Shown: positions 19,570 to 21,431 of the stretch, in pieces
Layout: each line of letters opens with the position of its first letter
How positions within the stretch are numbered: the stretch's first letter is position 1
Assembly (NCBI GenBank): GCA_023334545.1
Contig: JAADVB010000284.1
Coordinates: 1 to 21,431 of the forward strand
Origin: Salisapilia sapeloensis
Lineage: Eukaryota; Oomycota; Peronosporomycetes; Peronosporales; Salisapiliaceae
Direction: 5' to 3'
DNA: 21,431 nt
Program-made: the position numbers and the translations under genes
Notes under the pieces: generated by a model
Told to the model about the DNA's origin: nothing
Seen by the model: the letters and a program-made list of their open reading frames with translations, nothing else
The model's database searches: none

Positions 19570-20645
19570 TTATGGATTAAAAATCGCCATGCTCTTGCGG
19601 TCAACAGCAGCGTGAACGTGAGAAGCGATTTGGTCGAAGAGCTTAGAGTCTTCGAACGTAGCGGTTTTCATCTCGCCAGACTGTGCGTCCTTATATTTGA
19701 CACAACTAGCACGCAGCACAATCCTGGATGTACTGGATATAAAGCATGCGTCCCATTCGCTGATATCTGTGAGCTTTGGTGCTTCAAATTTGATTGGAAT
19801 GTCGTTCTCGCGACAAACTTCCAACACAAGCTCCCGAACGGTTCCTTGCAGAATGTCTTCGTCAGCAGTATAGACACAGTCTTGATGAATAACAAAGAAA
19901 TTTGTTTGGGAGCCTTCTGGAAGTGTCTGTGTGGCAGGATCCACGAGTACGATTTCCTCCGTATCGCTTTCCATACGATCATACAGCGCCTGGCGGTCTT
20001 GGACCCACTTGGTGTCTTTCGCGGCAGCATTCTCTCTTGGCATTCCCATGATTTCCAACTTGACGGGACCCTTACGAGCAGGTGGAAGTAGACCGATGTG
20101 GCAGAAAATGTCAAAGTAGGATGGTAGCTACACGAGGTACATGTCAATGATCAATATTACTAAATTGCTAATTTGCGTTCATCGTACCTGATCTTGCACC
20201 AGTGCGCCTTGGCTTTCTTCTTTCAAGCACACGAGAAGAGTGAGTTTATACTCATCGGATGTTTGCGGGTCGAAACGTTCGTGCAGGTCTGTCATCGCAG
20301 CTCGCATCGTATCGATCGTATGGGATTCTAGTGCATTTCGAATAGCACTCGGTGAAGCAGTATCGATCATATAAATGGACTTGATCGAATTGGCTACAAT
20401 AGATTGCCATAGAGGATGATAAGCTATCCGCTTGATTGTCTGCACGAAGAAGAATGCTTAAAAGACGTACCGAGCCGTTGCATGTGCATGTCAAAATCAA
20501 AGACTTTGGTCCGTCCAATTGTCCTCGCACTTGTATAGGCTCCTCGTGGGTGAGCTAGGAGGAAGTTTGTTGCATTATCTTTCGTAGCAAAAGCTCTGCC
20601 ATTGCGAGCAGCAGTCACAACGATCTCGGACAGACGAGCGGCCAT
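19570..20645 (-). CDS. Class IV PLP-fold aminotransferase-like protein, 3 exons
   Basis: Exons 20645-20471, 20393-20188 and 20127-19570, with introns of 77 and 60 bp, encode 312 residues. The fold is that of branched-chain/D-amino-acid aminotransferases and aminodeoxychorismate lyase. Visible motifs are RGAYTSARTIG and DFDMHMQRLANSIKSI in the small domain, the candidate PLP Lys in AKDTKW, and LPEGSQTNFFVI (the conserved Glu-Gly-x-x-x-Asn loop), then DILQGTVRELVLEVC. The gapless similarity is to plant D-amino-acid aminotransferase-like proteins such as Arabidopsis At5g27410. The substrate is unknown. I start at the Met of MAARLSEI because an initiator-like sequence (20707-20724) overlaps the upstream Mets at 20717 and 20729, which would otherwise add 24 or 28 residues. 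The stop lies 32 bases from that of the convergent coiled-coil gene. Confidence 0.85.
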
Positions 20646-21144
20646 TTCTTGATCTAAATGTGAACATTTGCAATCATGTCTTGTACAAGATGACAATATC
20701 GAATCCTTAAAAGTCATAATGGAGATCACGGATCGGCCATTCTAAAGTTGCTTCTTACGAGCAAAATATCAGCTATACGTAATTCACAAGCAGTTCTCCT
20801 AGACCTACGAAGAAATAATATAGCTTTATTTTATTGGCTTTTCAATATTTTGGATGAGGTAGCTTTAATCGTACGTGATAAAGTCTTTGTGATTGCTATA
20901 GCGACGGTGTGGAATTTACCCGTCCATTTTCCATCGATTTTCATATATCATGGACATAGTGGAAGGAGCTAAGGCATCGGGGTACAATCTGAGGGCAGAT
21001 TGTCAGCGTGTCTAAAACTCAACCTGACAAAATAACCAAAGTAAATAACTGTAGAAAATGTTTGCATGAATACACATCAAGTTTTGAAATATCGTCCAGC
21101 CCGTGAACCATGCATAATCCACTGCATTCGTAAGCTAAGCTTTT
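20646..21144. other. AT-rich intergenic region, no gene seen
   Basis: About 500 bases of low GC lie between the aminotransferase start and the end of the right-edge gene. They hold the promoter and 5' leader of the first and the 3' region of the second. Long A/T runs and a CCAAT on the minus strand (near 20838) are present. The 74-codon plus-strand frame at 20748-20972 is hydrophobic by AT bias and resembles nothing known to me. I see no RNA gene, repeat or mobile element. Confidence 0.55.
20707..20724 (-). promoter_or_regulatory. Possible initiator of the aminotransferase-like gene
   Basis: On the minus strand the bases read CTCCATTATGACTTTTAA, similar in shape to the oomycete initiator plus flanking element. 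The site is about 62-79 bases before the preferred ATG at 20645. The match is imperfect. Confidence 0.3.
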
Positions 21145-21381
21145 TTACATATTAAGACAATGTTTATTGAGCAAATAATCGGGTATTATGCAAGGACTAA
21201 TAGATATTATAAAAACAAGCACGCAAAAATTGTGATAGGACTCAATGCCCAAGTCTTTGGCCGTTCGTCCTACTCTTATATCATTATCAGCCTTCCCTTT
21301 CCTATCCACGTATATCGTCCGTCCCTCTGTCATGCTTTGGCGGGAATAGCACGGTGCATATCGTGGGTTATCGCCGGAAGT
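21145..21381 (-). CDS. Probable last exon of an unrecognised gene (partial at right edge)
   Basis: On the minus strand a good acceptor (ACCTAG, ending at 21382) opens a frame of 78 codons that starts Thr-Ser-Gly-Asp-Asn-Pro-Arg-Tyr and includes GRTIYVDRKGKADNDIRVG and TAKDLGIESY. This soluble, charged sequence has normal coding composition and no low-complexity bias. The final 25 or so codons are AT-rich and hydrophobic, so an unseen intron or an earlier end is possible. The preceding intron would begin outside the window, because the sequence from the acceptor to the edge is only about 50 bases. I cannot name the family. Confidence 0.4.
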   Translation of the reverse strand, partial: TSGDNPRYAPCYSRQSMTEGRTIYVDRKGKADNDIRVGRTAKDLGIESYHNFCVLVFIISISPCIIPDYLLNKHCLNM

Positions 21382-21431
21382 CTAGGTTGAAGTTGCATTC
21401 GATGTACTTGCGCTATTGAGCTCCTCGCCAA

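Noticed and set aside
19549-20091. 180-codon plus-strand frame over the aminotransferase
   Set aside because: It is antisense to a well-supported exon and carries no motif of its own.
20440-20470. 31-base intron in the aminotransferase gene
   Set aside because: It is too short compared with all others here, and the resulting frame lacks family similarity.
20748-20972. 74-codon hydrophobic plus-strand frame, possible transposon remnant
   Set aside because: The AT-rich base composition explains the hydrophobic residues. There are no terminal repeats, target duplication or polymerase/transposase motif.
1-21431. CRISPR array, tRNA or rRNA genes, insertion sequences, biosynthetic cluster
   Set aside because: Nothing with regular spacers, cloverleaf structure, ribosomal RNA sequence or transposase motifs was seen, and the genes belong to unrelated core functions.

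Overview
The window looks like nuclear DNA of an oomycete, most likely a peronosporalean relative of Phytophthora or the downy mildews. The genes are clearly eukaryotic and tightly packed. Most are intron-poor, and I could place fourteen introns by reading frame and homology, all 53-77 bp. At least one upstream region carries a good match to the oomycete initiator plus flanking promoter element. The species call is an inference from style and content, because no marker gene is present.

Layout, left to right: the 3' end of a histone H2A gene with an H2A.X-type SQDY tail (+); a four-exon gene for a 910-residue protein with N-terminal Cys pairs, a long Pro/Ser/Thr/Ala-rich middle and a C-terminal coiled coil (-); an equilibrative nucleoside transporter (+); a RalGAP beta-subunit-like protein (+); a type III beta phosphatidylinositol 4-kinase with an N-terminal PH domain (+); RAD52 in five exons, one of only 27 nt (-); SEC61 gamma (+); a 1320-residue IQ/coiled-coil/helical-repeat protein in one exon (+); a class IV PLP-fold aminotransferase-like protein in three exons (-); and what looks like the last exon of a gene running off the right edge (-).

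The genes do not form one pathway. This is an ordinary core-genome neighbourhood covering chromatin and DNA repair (H2A.X, RAD52), small-GTPase and phosphoinositide signalling (RalGAP beta, PI4K), ER translocation (SEC61 gamma), nucleoside transport and amino-acid chemistry. Two tail-to-tail pairs are separated by only 66 and 32 bp, and the RAD52 and SEC61 gamma start codons are 145 bp apart. No transposon, CRISPR array, rRNA or tRNA gene was recognised.

The main annotation results are the spliced models. Exon joins restore family-conserved sequence across introns in RAD52, PI4K, SEC61 gamma, the aminotransferase and RalGAP beta. In the Pro-rich gene, an upstream exon gives a better N-terminus than the local Met. 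The start of the RalGAP beta gene remains unresolved. I found no convincing new multi-gene system. The least-explained items are the Cys/Pro-rich protein, the large coiled-coil protein and the partial gene at the right edge.
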